From the NCBI RefSeq assembly GCF_019973775.1, contig NZ_AP025032.1:620001-684000 (forward strand): a stretch of DNA of 64,000 nucleotides, given 5' to 3'. Below are positions 1 through 9,655 of this stretch, piece by piece. The notes under the pieces are model-generated. The model was given only the letters and a program-made list of their open reading frames with translations, was not told the DNA's origin and did no database searches. Origin of the DNA: Aureimonas sp. SA4125. Lineage in GTDB: Bacteria > Pseudomonadota > Alphaproteobacteria > Rhizobiales > Rhizobiaceae. Every line of letters starts with the position of its first letter. The first letter of the stretch is position 1. A program made the position numbers and the translations under genes.

Positions 1-2052
1 GATGAACATCGCCCACCACGACACCGACGCCGGACCCGACGTATAGAGCGGCAGGACGAGACCGAGGCCGACATCCTTCCTCGGCTTTTCCGGGATGAAG
101 GACGTTCCGCGCCAGAGCCAGACGAGGATCGAGGCGATCGTCAGGCCGAGCGCGACGAGGGTCGCCATCCAGTAGTGGAAGGTGGCGAGAATGAACATCG
201 CGCCGGTCACGACCGCGGCGATCATCGGCATGAAGCTCGGGCCGGGAACCCTCAGCACCTGGATCGGCTCGGCGTCGAGCACGCCCGTCACCATGGTCTC
301 GCGCTTCATCTCCTCGGCGTCCGGCATGTAGAAGCGGCCGGCATCGTAGTCGGCGATGAAGTTCTTCTGCTCCCAGATCGGATAGCGGCTGGTGATGATC
401 GGCACCGAGCGCACGCCCCAGGTCTTGCCCGGCATCTCCGCCAGCCATTCCAGCGTGCCGGCATTCCAGGGATTGCGCTCGGCATAGGGCTGCCGCCCGC
501 GCGGCCTCAGCACGTCGAAGACGACGACGAGGAAGCCGGTCGCAAAGATGAAGGCGCCGACCGAGGAGATCATGTTGGCGGTGCCGAGGCCGAGCGCTTC
601 CGGATAGGTCCAGACCCTTCGCGGCATGCCGACGAGGCCCGACCAGTGCATCGGCAGGAAGGCCGTGTTGAAGCCGACGAACATCAGCCAGAACGCCCAG
701 CGTCCGAGCCGCGCCGAGAGCTGCCGGGCGAAGGCGAGCGGGAAATAGTAGTAGGCGCCGGCAACGAGCGGAAACAGCATGCCGCCGATCAGGACATAGT
801 GGAGATGCGCGACGACGAAGTAGGTGTCGTGCGCCTGCCAGTCGAAGGGCGCCATCGCCACCATGACCCCGGTGAGCCCGCCGAGCACGAAGATCGCCAG
901 CGCCCCCGAGACGAACAGCATCGGGATCGAATAGATCACCCGGCCGGTCATCAGCGTGGCGAGAAACACGAAGATCTGCACGCCGGTCGGGATCGCCACA
1001 GCCTCCGACGCGGCCGAGAAGAAGCCGAGCGAGATCGCCGGCAGGCCGGTGGAGAACATGTGGTGGGCCCAGAGGCCGAAGGACAGGAAGCCCGTGCCGA
1101 CGGCGGCCAGCACGATCCAGGAATAGCCGAGAAGCGAGCGCTGCGCGAAGGTCGGCACGATCATCGCGAGCAGCGCGATCGCCGGCAGGAAGACGATGTA
1201 GACTTCCGGGTGGCCAAAAATCCAGAACAGGTGCTGCCACAGCATCGGATCGCCGCCTCGGGTCGGATCGAAGAACGGCCAGTCGAACAGGCGCTCCAGC
1301 TCGAACAGGATGTCGCCGGCGATGAGAGGCGGGAAGGCGAAGAGGATCATGGTCGCCACGACCAGCACATACCAGGCGTAGAGCGGCATGAGGTTCAGCC
1401 GCATGCCCGGCGGCCGGCACTTCAGCGTGCCGACGATCAATTCGACGGCCGCGGCGATCGAGGCGACTTCGATGAAGGAAAGGCCGAGCAGCCAGATGTC
1501 GGCGCCGTAGCCGGGGGTAAAGCGCTCCTCGGTGGTCAGCGGCGGGTACATGAACCAGCCGGAATTGGGCGCGGCGTTGAAGAACAGCGAGCCGCAGACG
1601 AAGATGCCGCCGATCAGGAAGCACCAGTAACCGAAGGCGGAAAGCCGGGGGAAGGGCAGGTCGCGGGCGCCGAGCATCTGCGGCAGGATGATGATCGCCA
1701 CCGCCTCGAAGACCGGAACGGCGAACAGGAACATCATCGCCGTACCGTGCAGCGTATAGACCTGATTGTAGAAATTGGCGGTGAGGAAATCGTTGTCGGG
1801 CACGGCGAGCTGCACCCGGATCATCAGCCCGAGCACGCCCGCAAACAGCATGAAGGCGAACGAGGTCGCGGTGTACCAGATGCCGATGGAGGTGTTGTTG
1901 ACGTCGGACCAGTAGCGCCAGCCTTTCGGCGAGGCCCAGACCGCCTCCAGGCGCTCCTCCTGCGCCTTCTGGACGAGGGTCTCCTCCGCATCCGTCATCG
2001 AACCCGCCCCGACGGTGGCAAGGGCGGCCACCTTCGCCTTCGAGTCGCTCAT
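1..2052 (-). CDS. ctaD: cytochrome c oxidase subunit I (I/III fusion type), 3' part outside window
   Basis: Haem-copper subunit of an aa3/caa3 terminal oxidase. It reduces O2 at the haem a3-CuB centre in the inner membrane and pumps protons. The reverse strand is open from an ATG at 2052 to the window edge (684 codons). Visible motifs are LHGTAMMFLF with the haem a histidine, HPEVY (CuB ligand and cross-linked Tyr) near residue 281, and VVAHLHYV with haem ligands near residue 415. A stand-alone subunit I would end near residue 550. Reading continues through FHYWMATLVALG and SWWAMFI, which I take as entry into a fused subunit III part, as known in some rhizobial oxidases. The start overlaps the coxB stop by four bases (ATGA), so translation is probably coupled. 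Confidence 0.93.
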   Translation of the reverse strand, partial: MSDSKAKVAALATVGAGSMTDAEETLVQKAQEERLEAVWASPKGWRYWSDVNNTSIGIWYTATSFAFMLFAGVLGLMIRVQLAVPDNDFLTANFYNQVYTLHGTAMMFLFAVPVFEAVAIIILPQMLGARDLPFPRLSAFGYWCFLIGGIFVCGSLFFNAAPNSGWFMYPPLTTEERFTPGYGADIWLLGLSFIEVASIAAAVELIVGTLKCRPPGMRLNLMPLYAWYVLVVATMILFAFPPLIAGDILFELERLFDWPFFDPTRGGDPMLWQHLFWIFGHPEVYIVFLPAIALLAMIVPTFAQRSLLGYSWIVLAAVGTGFLSFGLWAHHMFSTGLPAISLGFFSAASEAVAIPTGVQIFVFLATLMTGRVIYSIPMLFVSGALAIFVLGGLTGVMVAMAPFDWQAHDTYFVVAHLHYVLIGGMLFPLVAGAYYYFPLAFARQLSARLGRWAFWLMFVGFNTAFLPMHWSGLVGMPRRVWTYPEALGLGTANMISSVGAFIFATGFLVVVFDVLRPRGRQPYAERNPWNAGTLEWLAEMPGKTWGVRSVPIITSRYPIWEQKNFIADYDAGRFYMPDAEEMKRETMVTGVLDAEPIQVLRVPGPSFMPMIAAVVTGAMFILATFHYWMATLVALGLTIASILVWLWRGTSFIPEKPRKDVGLGLVLPLYTSGPASVSWWAMFI

Positions 2053-2966
2053 CTGAGGTCTCCGAGCCAGGCGGCGATCGCCGCGGCATCCGCCTCGGAC
2101 AAAGTGGAAAAGGCCGGCATTTCGACGCCCGGCTTGGTGTGGTCGGTCTCCCGGACGAAGCGGGAGATGTTTTCGGCCGTCACCGGCAGCAGCCCGGCCC
2201 CGAGCGTCTTGCGGCTGCCGAGATGGGTGAGGTCGGGCCCGACGCGCCCCGACGCCCCGGTGCCGCGCACCGCATGGCAGGCGTCGCAGCCATTGGCCAT
2301 GAACAGGGAGCGGCCGGGATGATCGAGGATGGCGGCCGGCTGCGCTTCGGCCGCCACCCGGGCGGCATAGTCCGTTTCGGAGACGACGACCACGCGAAAT
2401 CCCATCTGCGCATGGGCCTCGCCGCAGAATTCGGCGCAGACGCCGTTGTAGACACCAAGCCGCGTCGGCTCCATCACCAGCCGGTTCACCCGGCCCGGGA
2501 TCGCATCCATCTTGCCGGCGATCGACGGCACCCAGAAGGAATGGATGACGTCCGGGCTGCCGATGAGGATTTCCGAGCGCCGGCCGATCGGCAGATAGAG
2601 CTCGTTGGCGCTTTCGACGCCGCCCTGCGGCAGCGCCTTGGCAACGCCGGGCGTGCCTTCGACGCCATAGTTCACGCGCCACCAGAACCGCTCGCCGGAG
2701 ACGGCGATGACCGGGCCGTCGGCGGCGGCGCGAAGGCCCGGCATCATCGTCAGGCCGTGCATCAGGAGGGCGCCCAGAACGACGACGGGAAAGATGCAGC
2801 CGCCCCAGACGATCATGCGCAGGCCGGCACGCTCGCCATGAGCGCCGGGTCTGACCTTCGTGACATAGACCGAAATACCGATGACGATCAGCCAGATGAC
2901 GGCTGCCCCTGCCGCCATGATCCAGAAAAGCGTCAGAACCTTTGCCGACTCGCCTCCCGCCGGCAC
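2049..2966 (-). CDS. coxB: cytochrome c oxidase subunit II with C-terminal cytochrome c domain
   Basis: Electron-entry subunit of a caa3-type oxidase. It accepts electrons on a covalently bound haem c and passes them via the binuclear CuA centre to subunit I. Seen in order: two N-terminal membrane segments, a cupredoxin domain with the CuA motif CAEFCGEAHAQM, then a C-terminal haem-binding CDACH and a later methionine-containing PAFSTL segment. The first standard start is GTG at 2966, but the same frame continues upstream to a stop at 3114-3116. That extra stretch encodes a hydrophobic segment ending LAAGVAFLAGC, a good lipobox whose Cys codon is at 2988-2990. The true protein is therefore probably a lipoprotein starting near 3101, although no ATG, GTG or TTG exists there. 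It precedes ctaD with a 4-bp overlap. Confidence 0.93.
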   Translation of the reverse strand: MPAGGESAKVLTLFWIMAAGAAVIWLIVIGISVYVTKVRPGAHGERAGLRMIVWGGCIFPVVVLGALLMHGLTMMPGLRAAADGPVIAVSGERFWWRVNYGVEGTPGVAKALPQGGVESANELYLPIGRRSEILIGSPDVIHSFWVPSIAGKMDAIPGRVNRLVMEPTRLGVYNGVCAEFCGEAHAQMGFRVVVVSETDYAARVAAEAQPAAILDHPGRSLFMANGCDACHAVRGTGASGRVGPDLTHLGSRKTLGAGLLPVTAENISRFVRETDHTKPGVEMPAFSTLSEADAAAIAAWLGDLR

Positions 2967-3222
2967 GAACGTGGACTGGGGACCGGTGCAGCCGGCAAGA
3001 AAGGCGACACCGGCGGCAAGGCCGAGGATCGGACGCAGCGTCTGCCACGCGCGGCCCTGCGCGCCACCCGAGTTTCGCAGAGAGGTGTCGATGGTCAGCA
3101 GAATCCGTTCCGATCAGACATTCGATGGCGCGGCCAGCCCGCGCGCGCCTCCAGTGCAATACTAACCTTTGTCAATGTTTCGAAAAGGCCAGCGCCGCGT
3201 GACGGAAGGCACTCGCGGAATT

Positions 3223-3966
3223 TCAGGGCCGGGTGGTGCCCGGACGAAGGATGTCTTCGAGATCGAGCGCGTTCTGCGTGGCTGCGCCATGCATGGTATT
3301 GTCGTAGATGATCCACACCTCGGCACCCGTTCCCGCGAGCAGTGCGGCATCAACGGACTGCCGTCGGATCGCGTCCGGGCTGTAGGGAGAATCGTAGATC
3401 CTTGGCGATCCGTGCAGCCGGAAGTAGGCGGTCCGGTTCCAGCCGCCGGGAACGGCGGCGGCAGGGATGCGCGCTGGATCTGCGGCGACGCGCGAAACGC
3501 GCTGACGGTCCAGCACGAGATCGACGTCGGCGGAAAACCAGCTGGCGTGCCGGGGCTCCAGGACCAGTTCCGCGCGAAGGACGCGGCTTGCCGCCTCGAA
3601 GACCCCCTCCGCAATGTCGCCGGGGAAGGCAAAGCTCGGGGGAAGCTGGACGAGGACCGGACCGAGCTTTTGTCCGAGACCGGCGATCTCATCGCCGAAA
3701 CGCTCGACGAGCGGCATGCAGTCCCGCAGCCGACATTCGTGGGTAATCGCTTTCGGCAGCTTGACGCTGAAGCGGAAATCCGCCGGCACGCTGGCTGCCC
3801 ATCGCTCATAGGTCGTGCGCCGATGCGGGCGGTAGAAGCTGCTGTTGATCTCCACGACAGGCAGCTGCGCGGCATACCGTTGGAGGTGCGTTCCGCCGGA
3901 CGCGAGCCGCTCCGCGACCGCTGCAGGGAGCGACCAGCCGGCTGTACCCACGCGGATGATCGTCAA
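3223..3966 (-). CDS. DUF72 (YecE-like) protein
   Basis: A 247-residue TIM-barrel-like protein of the DUF72/YecE family, whose biochemical role is not established. Family hallmarks seen are the N-terminal VGTAGWSLP, EINSSFYRPH, FRFSVKLPKAITHE, and near the C-terminus VWIIYDNTMHG followed by a conserved AATQNALDL. The start is TTG at 3966, chosen because AGGAG stands about 6 bases upstream on the coding strand. It reads in the same direction as the cox genes, but the roughly 110-bp gap to the presumed coxB start suggests separate transcription. Family assignment is firm; function is open. Confidence 0.85.
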   Translation of the reverse strand: MTIIRVGTAGWSLPAAVAERLASGGTHLQRYAAQLPVVEINSSFYRPHRRTTYERWAASVPADFRFSVKLPKAITHECRLRDCMPLVERFGDEIAGLGQKLGPVLVQLPPSFAFPGDIAEGVFEAASRVLRAELVLEPRHASWFSADVDLVLDRQRVSRVAADPARIPAAAVPGGWNRTAYFRLHGSPRIYDSPYSPDAIRRQSVDAALLAGTGAEVWIIYDNTMHGAATQNALDLEDILRPGTTRP

Positions 3967-4111
3967 CGGATACTCCTGACGGGTGATCCATGCCTCGGCA
4001 GTGGCCTTGCTCGCCCCGCACCAAAGCTGCCTACCACGGCCTGCAGATTTCGAGATGACGGGTCGCCCAGTCTCCAGGCTCCTTTGCCGCCGTGAGGGCG
4101 GCGGGGCTCCG

Positions 4112-4420
4112 TCAGGACTGCCGTGCCTGCGTGCCGTCGAACTCGCCGAAGGCGTCGCGGACGGTCTGAGCCAGCCCCTCGTCCTCCAGGTCGACCGAAA
4201 CCTCGATCATACCGTTGAGGGCAGCATCGTCGCGGTCTTCCCGCGTCGGTTCCGCCGAGGCGTTGTCGGATCCTGATTCCTGCGTGCCGGCGGTATTCTG
4301 CGACCCTGCGGCCGTCACGAAAATATCCGTGCGTTCAATGCCGTGTTCCTGGACGAGCCGTTCGATCGCCATCTCGGCGTCGCGACGCGTCTCGAATTTC
4401 GCCTTCAGTGTCGTTCCCAT
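4112..4420 (-). CDS. small acidic protein, resembles general-stress YflT/GSP17M-like domain
   Basis: A 102-residue soluble acidic protein. The start is placed at the ATG at 4420 because AAGGAG lies 6-7 bases upstream; an open frame continues to 4498 but without a comparable ribosome-binding site. The N-terminal part (TLKAKFETRRDAEMAIERL followed by a short polar turn) has the beta-alpha layout of general-stress YflT/GSP17M-like domains. The middle is low-complexity, rich in Ser, Asp, Gln and Thr. The C-terminal part (GMIEVSVDLEDEGLAQTVRDAF) looks like a second beta-alpha half. Short homologues are familiar from rhizobial genomes, but no function is proven. The stress link is inference from resemblance only. 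Confidence 0.75.
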   Translation of the reverse strand: MGTTLKAKFETRRDAEMAIERLVQEHGIERTDIFVTAAGSQNTAGTQESGSDNASAEPTREDRDDAALNGMIEVSVDLEDEGLAQTVRDAFGEFDGTQARQS

Positions 4421-4681
4421 CGCTGTCTCCTTCATGGGCTTCGGGTCGGCAACGGCCTTGGCCATGAATGGTTCAGGCGGGGATGACGTCGCGGCCAACC
4501 CATTGCCGGCCTCGTAGTCTCATCCGGCTGGATCCCTGTTCTGAGAAAGGCGGCAAAGCACCGGCGGCGACGCGGGTTGTCGCCCTTGTGCGTTCGAGGA
4601 CCTTCTTGATACAGTCGGTTCAACAACGGAACCAAGGCGCAAGAGCCAGCCTCCACGGCCGTTCGGCGCCGGAGAGAAATA

Positions 4682-6166
4682 GTGAGCATCGATGAACGTC
4701 AGGGGAGACTGAATTCACCTTCGACCATGATCCCGGAAGATGCGGGATCCGATCGTTCCTCGGGGGGCGAACGGGGTGACCCCAGGGTGGAGCCACCGGC
4801 GATCACGCGACCGGCATCGCGTCCGGCCGATGCCGAGTCGGCGCGCGTGGCGGCCGCCGAGTCGGGCGAGCGGGCGGCGATGACGAAGCGGCAGCGCCGT
4901 CGTCGCCGCAAGGCCTCGGGCGGGCCGTTGCCGGCGGCGAGCGGAGCCTTGTCCGCAACGCCGCGTCCCGGCACGGCCGCCAAGCCGCCGCGGCGACGTC
5001 GCCGCAAGACGAGTGGCGAGAGCGTGCCCGTGGAAGCGGCAAGCGACCCGAAACGGGCCGCGATGGCGGAGGCGGAGGCCAGAACGGCGCCGCCCGCAGC
5101 GCAGCGCCTCGAGCCGTCCCCGCGGCCGATCGATCCGAGCGGCGATGGCGGGCGGCCACCGGTCTATGCCGCGCTCGACCTCGGCACCAACAACTGCCGC
5201 CTTCTCATTGCGGTGCCGACGCGGCCCGGACAGTTCCGGGTCATCGACGCGTTCTCGCGTATTGTCCGGCTCGGGGAGGGACTCGGACGCACCGGTCGGC
5301 TGGCCGGCCCGGCGATGGACAGGGCGATGGGCGCCCTGGCGATCTGCAGCCAGAAGCTCGCCGCCCGCCAGGTTGCCGGCGCTCGGCTGATCGCAACCGA
5401 GGCGTGCCGGGCGGCGGCGAACGGGGAGGAGTTCATCGAGCGCGTCGAGCGCGAGACGGGACTTGTTCTTGAGATCGTCAGCCGCGAATCCGAGGCGCGT
5501 CTGGCTGTCTCGGGCTGCGGCTCGCTGGTCGAGCGCACGGCCAAGGGCGCGGTGCTGTTCGATATCGGCGGGGGGTCGTCGGAGATCGCGCTGCTCGATC
5601 TCAGGGACGGCTATTCGCGCCGCCTGTCGAGCCACATCGTGGCCTGGACCTCGCTGCCGGTCGGCGTCGTTTCGCTGGCCGAGCGGCATGGCGGACGCGA
5701 CGTGTCCCCAGCCTTGTTCGAGACGATGATCGGCGAGGTGATCGAGGGCATCGATGGCTTCAAGGGACGGCACGCGCTCGACGAACTCGTCGGCGGCGAC
5801 AATTTTCACCTGCTCGGCACCTCCGGCACGGTGACGACGCTTGCCGGCGTGCATCTCGGGCTCGAGCGCTACGATCGTCGCCAGGTCGACGGTCTCTGGC
5901 TGGAAGATGCCGATGTGACCGAACTGGTGGGGCGCATCGCCGGCTGGAGTTTCGAGGAACGCGTCGCCAACCCTTGCATCGGCAGCGACCGTGCCGATCT
6001 GGTGCTGGCGGGTTGCGCCATCCTCGAGGCGATTCGCCGGGTCTGGCCGTCCAAGCGCCTGCGCGTTGCCGATCGCGGCCTGCGCGAGGGCCTACTCACC
6101 GAAATGATGGTCGCCGACGGGGTCTGGCGCAAAGGCGCGGCCGTGCGCCAGAAGGCAATGGCATGA
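4682..6166 (+). CDS. ppx: Ppx/GppA family exopolyphosphatase with basic N-terminal extension
   Basis: Predicted exopolyphosphatase or guanosine pentaphosphate phosphohydrolase of the actin-like ATPase fold, 494 residues. The catalytic part begins near residue 162 with [16 protein letters not shown] (phosphate-1 loop). A second glycine-rich loop, [15 protein letters not shown], lies near residue 290, and [14 protein letters not shown] near residue 378. The first roughly 160 residues are disordered and very basic, with two copies of RRRRRK(A/T)SG (about residues 72-80 and 104-112), suggesting RNA or polyphosphate binding. The start is GTG at 4682 with GGAGAG upstream. rlmE follows after 31 bp, a pairing common in rhizobia that links phosphate or ppGpp metabolism with ribosome assembly. 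Confidence 0.88.
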   Translation: MSIDERQGRLNSPSTMIPEDAGSDRSSGGERGDPRVEPPAITRPASRPADAESARVAAAESGERAAMTKRQRRRRRKASGGPLPAASGALSATPRPGTAAKPPRRRRRKTSGESVPVEAASDPKRAAMAEAEARTAPPAAQRLEPSPRPIDPSGDGGRPPVYAALDLGTNNCRLLIAVPTRPGQFRVIDAFSRIVRLGEGLGRTGRLAGPAMDRAMGALAICSQKLAARQVAGARLIATEACRAAANGEEFIERVERETGLVLEIVSRESEARLAVSGCGSLVERTAKGAVLFDIGGGSSEIALLDLRDGYSRRLSSHIVAWTSLPVGVVSLAERHGGRDVSPALFETMIGEVIEGIDGFKGRHALDELVGGDNFHLLGTSGTVTTLAGVHLGLERYDRRQVDGLWLEDADVTELVGRIAGWSFEERVANPCIGSDRADLVLAGCAILEAIRRVWPSKRLRVADRGLREGLLTEMMVADGVWRKGAAVRQKAMA

Positions 6167-6197
6167 CGATGGATGTGACAATAGCGGGCAGGGCCTC

Positions 6198-6932
6198 GTG
6201 ACCGGCGGCAGGGGCGACGACCGCGGCCTGACCGTTCGCGTCAAGAAGGGCAAGCTGAAGGCCTCCTCGCGCGCCTGGCTCGAGCGCCATCTCAACGACC
6301 CCTATGTCCGGCGGTCGAAGGCCGACGGCTATCGTTCGCGCGCCGCCTACAAGCTCACCGAGATCGACGACCGCTACAAGATCCTGAAGCGCGGCATGCG
6401 CGTCGTTGATCTGGGTGCCGCGCCCGGCGGCTGGACGCAGATCGCGGTGGAGCGCTGCGCCTCGGTGACGGCGGACTCGCGGGTCGCCGCCATCGACTAT
6501 CTGCCGGTCGACCCGATCCCCGGCGCGACGCTCCTCCTCCTCGACTTCCTCGACGAGAGCGCCCCGCAAAAGCTCCTGGATTCGCTCGACGGGGCGCCCG
6601 ACATCGTTCTCTCCGACATGGCCGCGCCGACGACCGGCCACCGCCGCACCGACCATTTGAAGACCATGTATCTCTGCGAGGTCGCCGCCGACTTCGCGAT
6701 CCGCGTCCTGAAGCCGGGCGGCCATTTCCTGACCAAGACGTTCCAGGGCGGGACCGAGAACCAACTGCTGGCCATGCTGAAGCGGCATTTCACCAGCGTC
6801 CACCACGTCAAGCCGCCGGCAAGCCGCGAGGATTCGGTCGAGCTCTATCTCCTGGCCAAGGGCTTCAAGGGACGCCGGGACGAGGAAGCCGAAGGCGACG
6901 CCGCAACCGTGGCATTGGCCCCTTCCGAATAG
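6198..6932 (+). CDS. rlmE: 23S rRNA 2'-O-ribose U2552 methyltransferase
   Basis: FtsJ/RrmJ-family SAM-dependent methyltransferase that modifies the A-loop uridine of 23S rRNA late in 50S assembly. The 244-residue protein shows [11 protein letters not shown] with the first catalytic Lys (about K52), the SAM-binding motif [22 protein letters not shown] with the catalytic Asp, FLTKTFQG with the second Lys and [12 protein letters not shown] with the Glu. The K-D-K-E tetrad is therefore intact. The start is GTG at 6198. It follows ppx by 31 bp and is probably cotranscribed with it. The C-terminal tail is short and acidic. Confidence 0.92.
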   Translation: MTGGRGDDRGLTVRVKKGKLKASSRAWLERHLNDPYVRRSKADGYRSRAAYKLTEIDDRYKILKRGMRVVDLGAAPGGWTQIAVERCASVTADSRVAAIDYLPVDPIPGATLLLLDFLDESAPQKLLDSLDGAPDIVLSDMAAPTTGHRRTDHLKTMYLCEVAADFAIRVLKPGGHFLTKTFQGGTENQLLAMLKRHFTSVHHVKPPASREDSVELYLLAKGFKGRRDEEAEGDAATVALAPSE

Positions 6933-6939
6933 ACTTCGG

Positions 6940-6961
6940 CTGCGAGAGCGGACCCTCGCAG
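6940..6961. terminator. hairpin between convergent rlmE and MFS gene
   Basis: Perfect 7-bp inverted repeat CTGCGAG / CTCGCAG with an 8-base loop, lying exactly between the two convergent stop codons. There is no T-run on either strand, so it is at best a weak bidirectional terminator. Confidence 0.35.
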
Positions 6962-8350
6962 CTATTCCGCCGGAACGCGCTGGCCGGAGACTTCCGATCC
7001 CGCCATCTTGGGCAGGCGGATGAAGGCCAGCACCGCCATCATGGTGACGACGCCGACGATGAGAAACGCCAGCGAAAAGTCGGCGATCGTCGGCAGGCCC
7101 GTGCCGCCGAGCGCGATGCCGACCTCGAGAATGCCGCCGGCCAGCGCGACGCCCGTGGCGACCGACACCTGCTGGAAGGCCGCCAGCATCGAGGTCGCGT
7201 CACCGGCCCGGTTCGAGGGCACGTCGGCGAAGGCCAGCGTGTTGATCGACGTGAAGAACAGCGAGCGGAAGAAGCCGCCGACGAGGAGGAGCACGATCAG
7301 GACCGCGATCGGCGTGTCCGGCCGGTAGAAGGCCAGCATCGCCATGAGAGCGCCGCCGAGGAGCCCCGTCCCGATCAACGTGGCGCGGAAGCCGAAGCGG
7401 CGCAGGATCGGCTTGGCCAGGAACTTCATCATCATCGCGCCGCCGATCGAGACGGCGCTGATCATGCCGGATTCGAACGGCGTGTAGCCGAAGCCGAGCT
7501 GCAGCATCAGCGGAAACAGGAAGGGCACCGCGCCCGAGCCGACGCGGAAGATCGCCCCGCCGACGATGGCGGCCCTCAGCGTCTCGATCCGCAGCAGGCG
7601 CAACTCGACCACGGGCCTCTCGTGACGGGCCGCATGGCGGACATAGGCGAAGGCCGCCAAGCCGCCGAGCGCCGCCATGACGAGGCCGAAGGCCGGCGGC
7701 AGGGCCGGGAGCGAGATCACCGAAAAGCCGAAGACGACACCGGCGCAGGCAAGGCCGGAAAGGCCAAAACCCTTCCAGTCGAAGGTGATGCCCGGGATGC
7801 GTTCGACGAAGGGCAGGTACTTCGTCGCCAACAGGATTCCGGCGATGCCGATCGGCAGATTGATGATGAAGATCCAGCGCCAGTCGGCATAGGTCGCGAT
7901 GGCGCCGCCGATCGGCGGCCCGACCAGCGGCCCGATGAGGGCGGGAATGGTGAACCAGGCCATGGCCGAGACGAGATCGGATTTCGGCACGGCGCGCACG
8001 AGAAGCAGCCGCCCGACGGGCGTCATCATCGCGCCGCCCATCCCCTGCAGGAAGCGCGCGGCGACGAAGGCCTCGAGCGAGCCGGCAAGCGCGCAGGCCA
8101 GCGACCCGACGACGAAGATGGCAATGGCGCAACGGAAGACCGTCTTCGCGCCGAAACGGTCGGCCATCCGCCCGGAGATCGGGATGAACACCGCCAGCGC
8201 GACATAGTAGCTCGTCAGCGCCAGCTTCAGCGCGATCGGGCTGGTCCCGATGTCGCGCGCGATGGTCGCAAGCGAGGTGGCAATGACCGTCGAATCCATG
8301 TTTTCCATGAAAAGCGCGACGGCAAGCACGATGGGCACGATGCGTTTCAA
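6962..8350 (-). CDS. MFS multidrug exporter, DHA2 (EmrB/QacA) family
   Basis: Inner-membrane proton-driven drug exporter of the major facilitator superfamily, 462 residues. Seen are the DHA2-type MDSTVIATSL in helix 1, the loop motif GRMADRFGAKTVF between helices 2 and 3, RFLQGMGGAMMTPVGRL (motif B region), and GPLVGPPIGGAIATYADWRWIF (motif C region); about 14 hydrophobic segments are expected for the family. The substrate cannot be told from sequence. It stands alone, convergent with rlmE and divergent from the metallo-hydrolase gene, with no periplasmic adaptor (EmrA) or regulator beside it. Confidence 0.87.
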   Translation of the reverse strand: MKRIVPIVLAVALFMENMDSTVIATSLATIARDIGTSPIALKLALTSYYVALAVFIPISGRMADRFGAKTVFRCAIAIFVVGSLACALAGSLEAFVAARFLQGMGGAMMTPVGRLLLVRAVPKSDLVSAMAWFTIPALIGPLVGPPIGGAIATYADWRWIFIINLPIGIAGILLATKYLPFVERIPGITFDWKGFGLSGLACAGVVFGFSVISLPALPPAFGLVMAALGGLAAFAYVRHAARHERPVVELRLLRIETLRAAIVGGAIFRVGSGAVPFLFPLMLQLGFGYTPFESGMISAVSIGGAMMMKFLAKPILRRFGFRATLIGTGLLGGALMAMLAFYRPDTPIAVLIVLLLVGGFFRSLFFTSINTLAFADVPSNRAGDATSMLAAFQQVSVATGVALAGGILEVGIALGGTGLPTIADFSLAFLIVGVVTMMAVLAFIRLPKMAGSEVSGQRVPAE

Positions 8351-8609
8351 GGGGATCCGGCTGCGGCTGAAGACTTGCTAAGTTGGGCTTATCGCCGGGT
8401 TGGCGTCGCGCTGGAGATAGACCCTTTTCCTGAGCTTGGAAATCGTCCGGCGTCACTTCCCCGTGTTCGCGCTTGCCCATGAGCTGCAGCGGCACACCTC
8501 GGGATCTCGACAACCGCCCATCGCGATCCCTTCCCAGCCGACCGGACGCCGCCCTTTGCAACGCTCCGCCAGATCGGAACGATCGCGGGCACAATCGTGG
8601 AGACCAGGA

Positions 8610-9647
8610 ATGACCGACACCCTTGCTGCCAGAGCGACCAACGGCCCGACGCGCCGCGCCGCGATGAAGCTCGCTGCCGGCACGGCCGCTGCGGGCATCA
8701 TGTTGCCGACCCTTGCGCAAGCCCAGGAGTCCAAGCCGGCCGCTCCGGCGGCGAGTGCCGACGCTGTCCCTTCGGCCGCGACCGCTCTGACACCCGGCTG
8801 GCGCAGCGTGATGATCGGCGAGGCGCGCGTGACCACGGTGCTGGACGGCCTGCGCCCCGGCGACGGCCCCCATCCGATCTTCGGCGAGAACCAGAGCGCC
8901 GAGACCGTCGCCGCCCTCATGCGCGAGAATCTCCTGCCGGAGACCCGCTTTGCCAACGGCTTCATTCCCGTCGTCGTCGAGATCGCGGGATCGCGGGTGC
9001 TGTTCGACACGGGCTTCGGTGCCGGCGGGAGAGAGAACGGCATGGGACGCCTGACCGAGCGGTTGGCCGGGGCGGGCTATGCACCAGAGGATATCGACGT
9101 CGTCGTCCTGACGCACATGCACGGCGATCATATCGGCGGTCTGATGGAAGCGAATGCTCCCACCTTTGCCAATGCGCGCTATGTCGCCGGCCAGGTCGAG
9201 TACGATTTCTGGACCTCGGATGAAGCCAAGAACGGCCCCCGCGCCGCAAATGCCGAGATGGTCGCCAAGAACGTCGTGCCCCTGAAGGACAAGATGACAT
9301 TCGTCGGCGAGGGCGCGGAAGTCGTGCCGGGAATCGTGGCGCACGAGGCCTTCGGCCATTCGCCGGGCCACCTCGTCTTCACGGTCGTCTCGTCAGGGCA
9401 GACCCTCTGGCTGACCGCCGACACCGCCAACCATTTCGTGGCGTCGCTGCAAAAGCCGGATTGGGAGGTGCGCTTCGACATGGACAAGGCCGCCGCCATC
9501 GCCACGCGACGGAAGATCTTCGACAAGATCGCGGCCGATCGCGTGCCCTTCATCGGCTACCACATGCCGTTCCCCGGCATCGGCTATGTCGAGACGATCG
9601 ACGGCGGCTATCGCTTCGTTCCGCTGACCTATCAGCTCGACGTCTGA
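8610..9647 (+). CDS. Tat-exported MBL-fold metallo-hydrolase
   Basis: Metallo-beta-lactamase-fold hydrolase of 345 residues, probably periplasmic. The start is ATG at 8610, which has GGAGACCAGGA upstream and gives an N-terminus with a twin-arginine signal (TRRAAMKLAAG, then a hydrophobic run ending AQAQE). The zinc motif THMHGDHIGGL is intact, followed by an APTFANARYVAG segment and FGHSPGHLVFTV and ADTANH, which carry further metal ligands. The layout resembles lactonase-like members, but the substrate is unknown. It is divergent from the DHA2 exporter with about 260 bp between, so a shared regulatory region is possible. Confidence 0.85.
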   Translation: MTDTLAARATNGPTRRAAMKLAAGTAAAGIMLPTLAQAQESKPAAPAASADAVPSAATALTPGWRSVMIGEARVTTVLDGLRPGDGPHPIFGENQSAETVAALMRENLLPETRFANGFIPVVVEIAGSRVLFDTGFGAGGRENGMGRLTERLAGAGYAPEDIDVVVLTHMHGDHIGGLMEANAPTFANARYVAGQVEYDFWTSDEAKNGPRAANAEMVAKNVVPLKDKMTFVGEGAEVVPGIVAHEAFGHSPGHLVFTVVSSGQTLWLTADTANHFVASLQKPDWEVRFDMDKAAAIATRRKIFDKIAADRVPFIGYHMPFPGIGYVETIDGGYRFVPLTYQLDV

Positions 9648-9655
9648 ACTGCGCC

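Noticed and set aside
175..2322. Long open frame on the + strand opposite ctaD and coxB (also similar ones at 7200-9371, 10030-11718, 51862-54267 and elsewhere)
   Set aside because: Typical GC-rich antisense shadows: composition is Arg/Ala/Gly/His rich, no domains, and the opposite strand holds a well-conserved gene.
4616..4631. GTTC-N7-GAAC before the Ppx gene
   Set aside because: The two half sites are inverted rather than direct; the alphaproteobacterial LexA site is a direct repeat.
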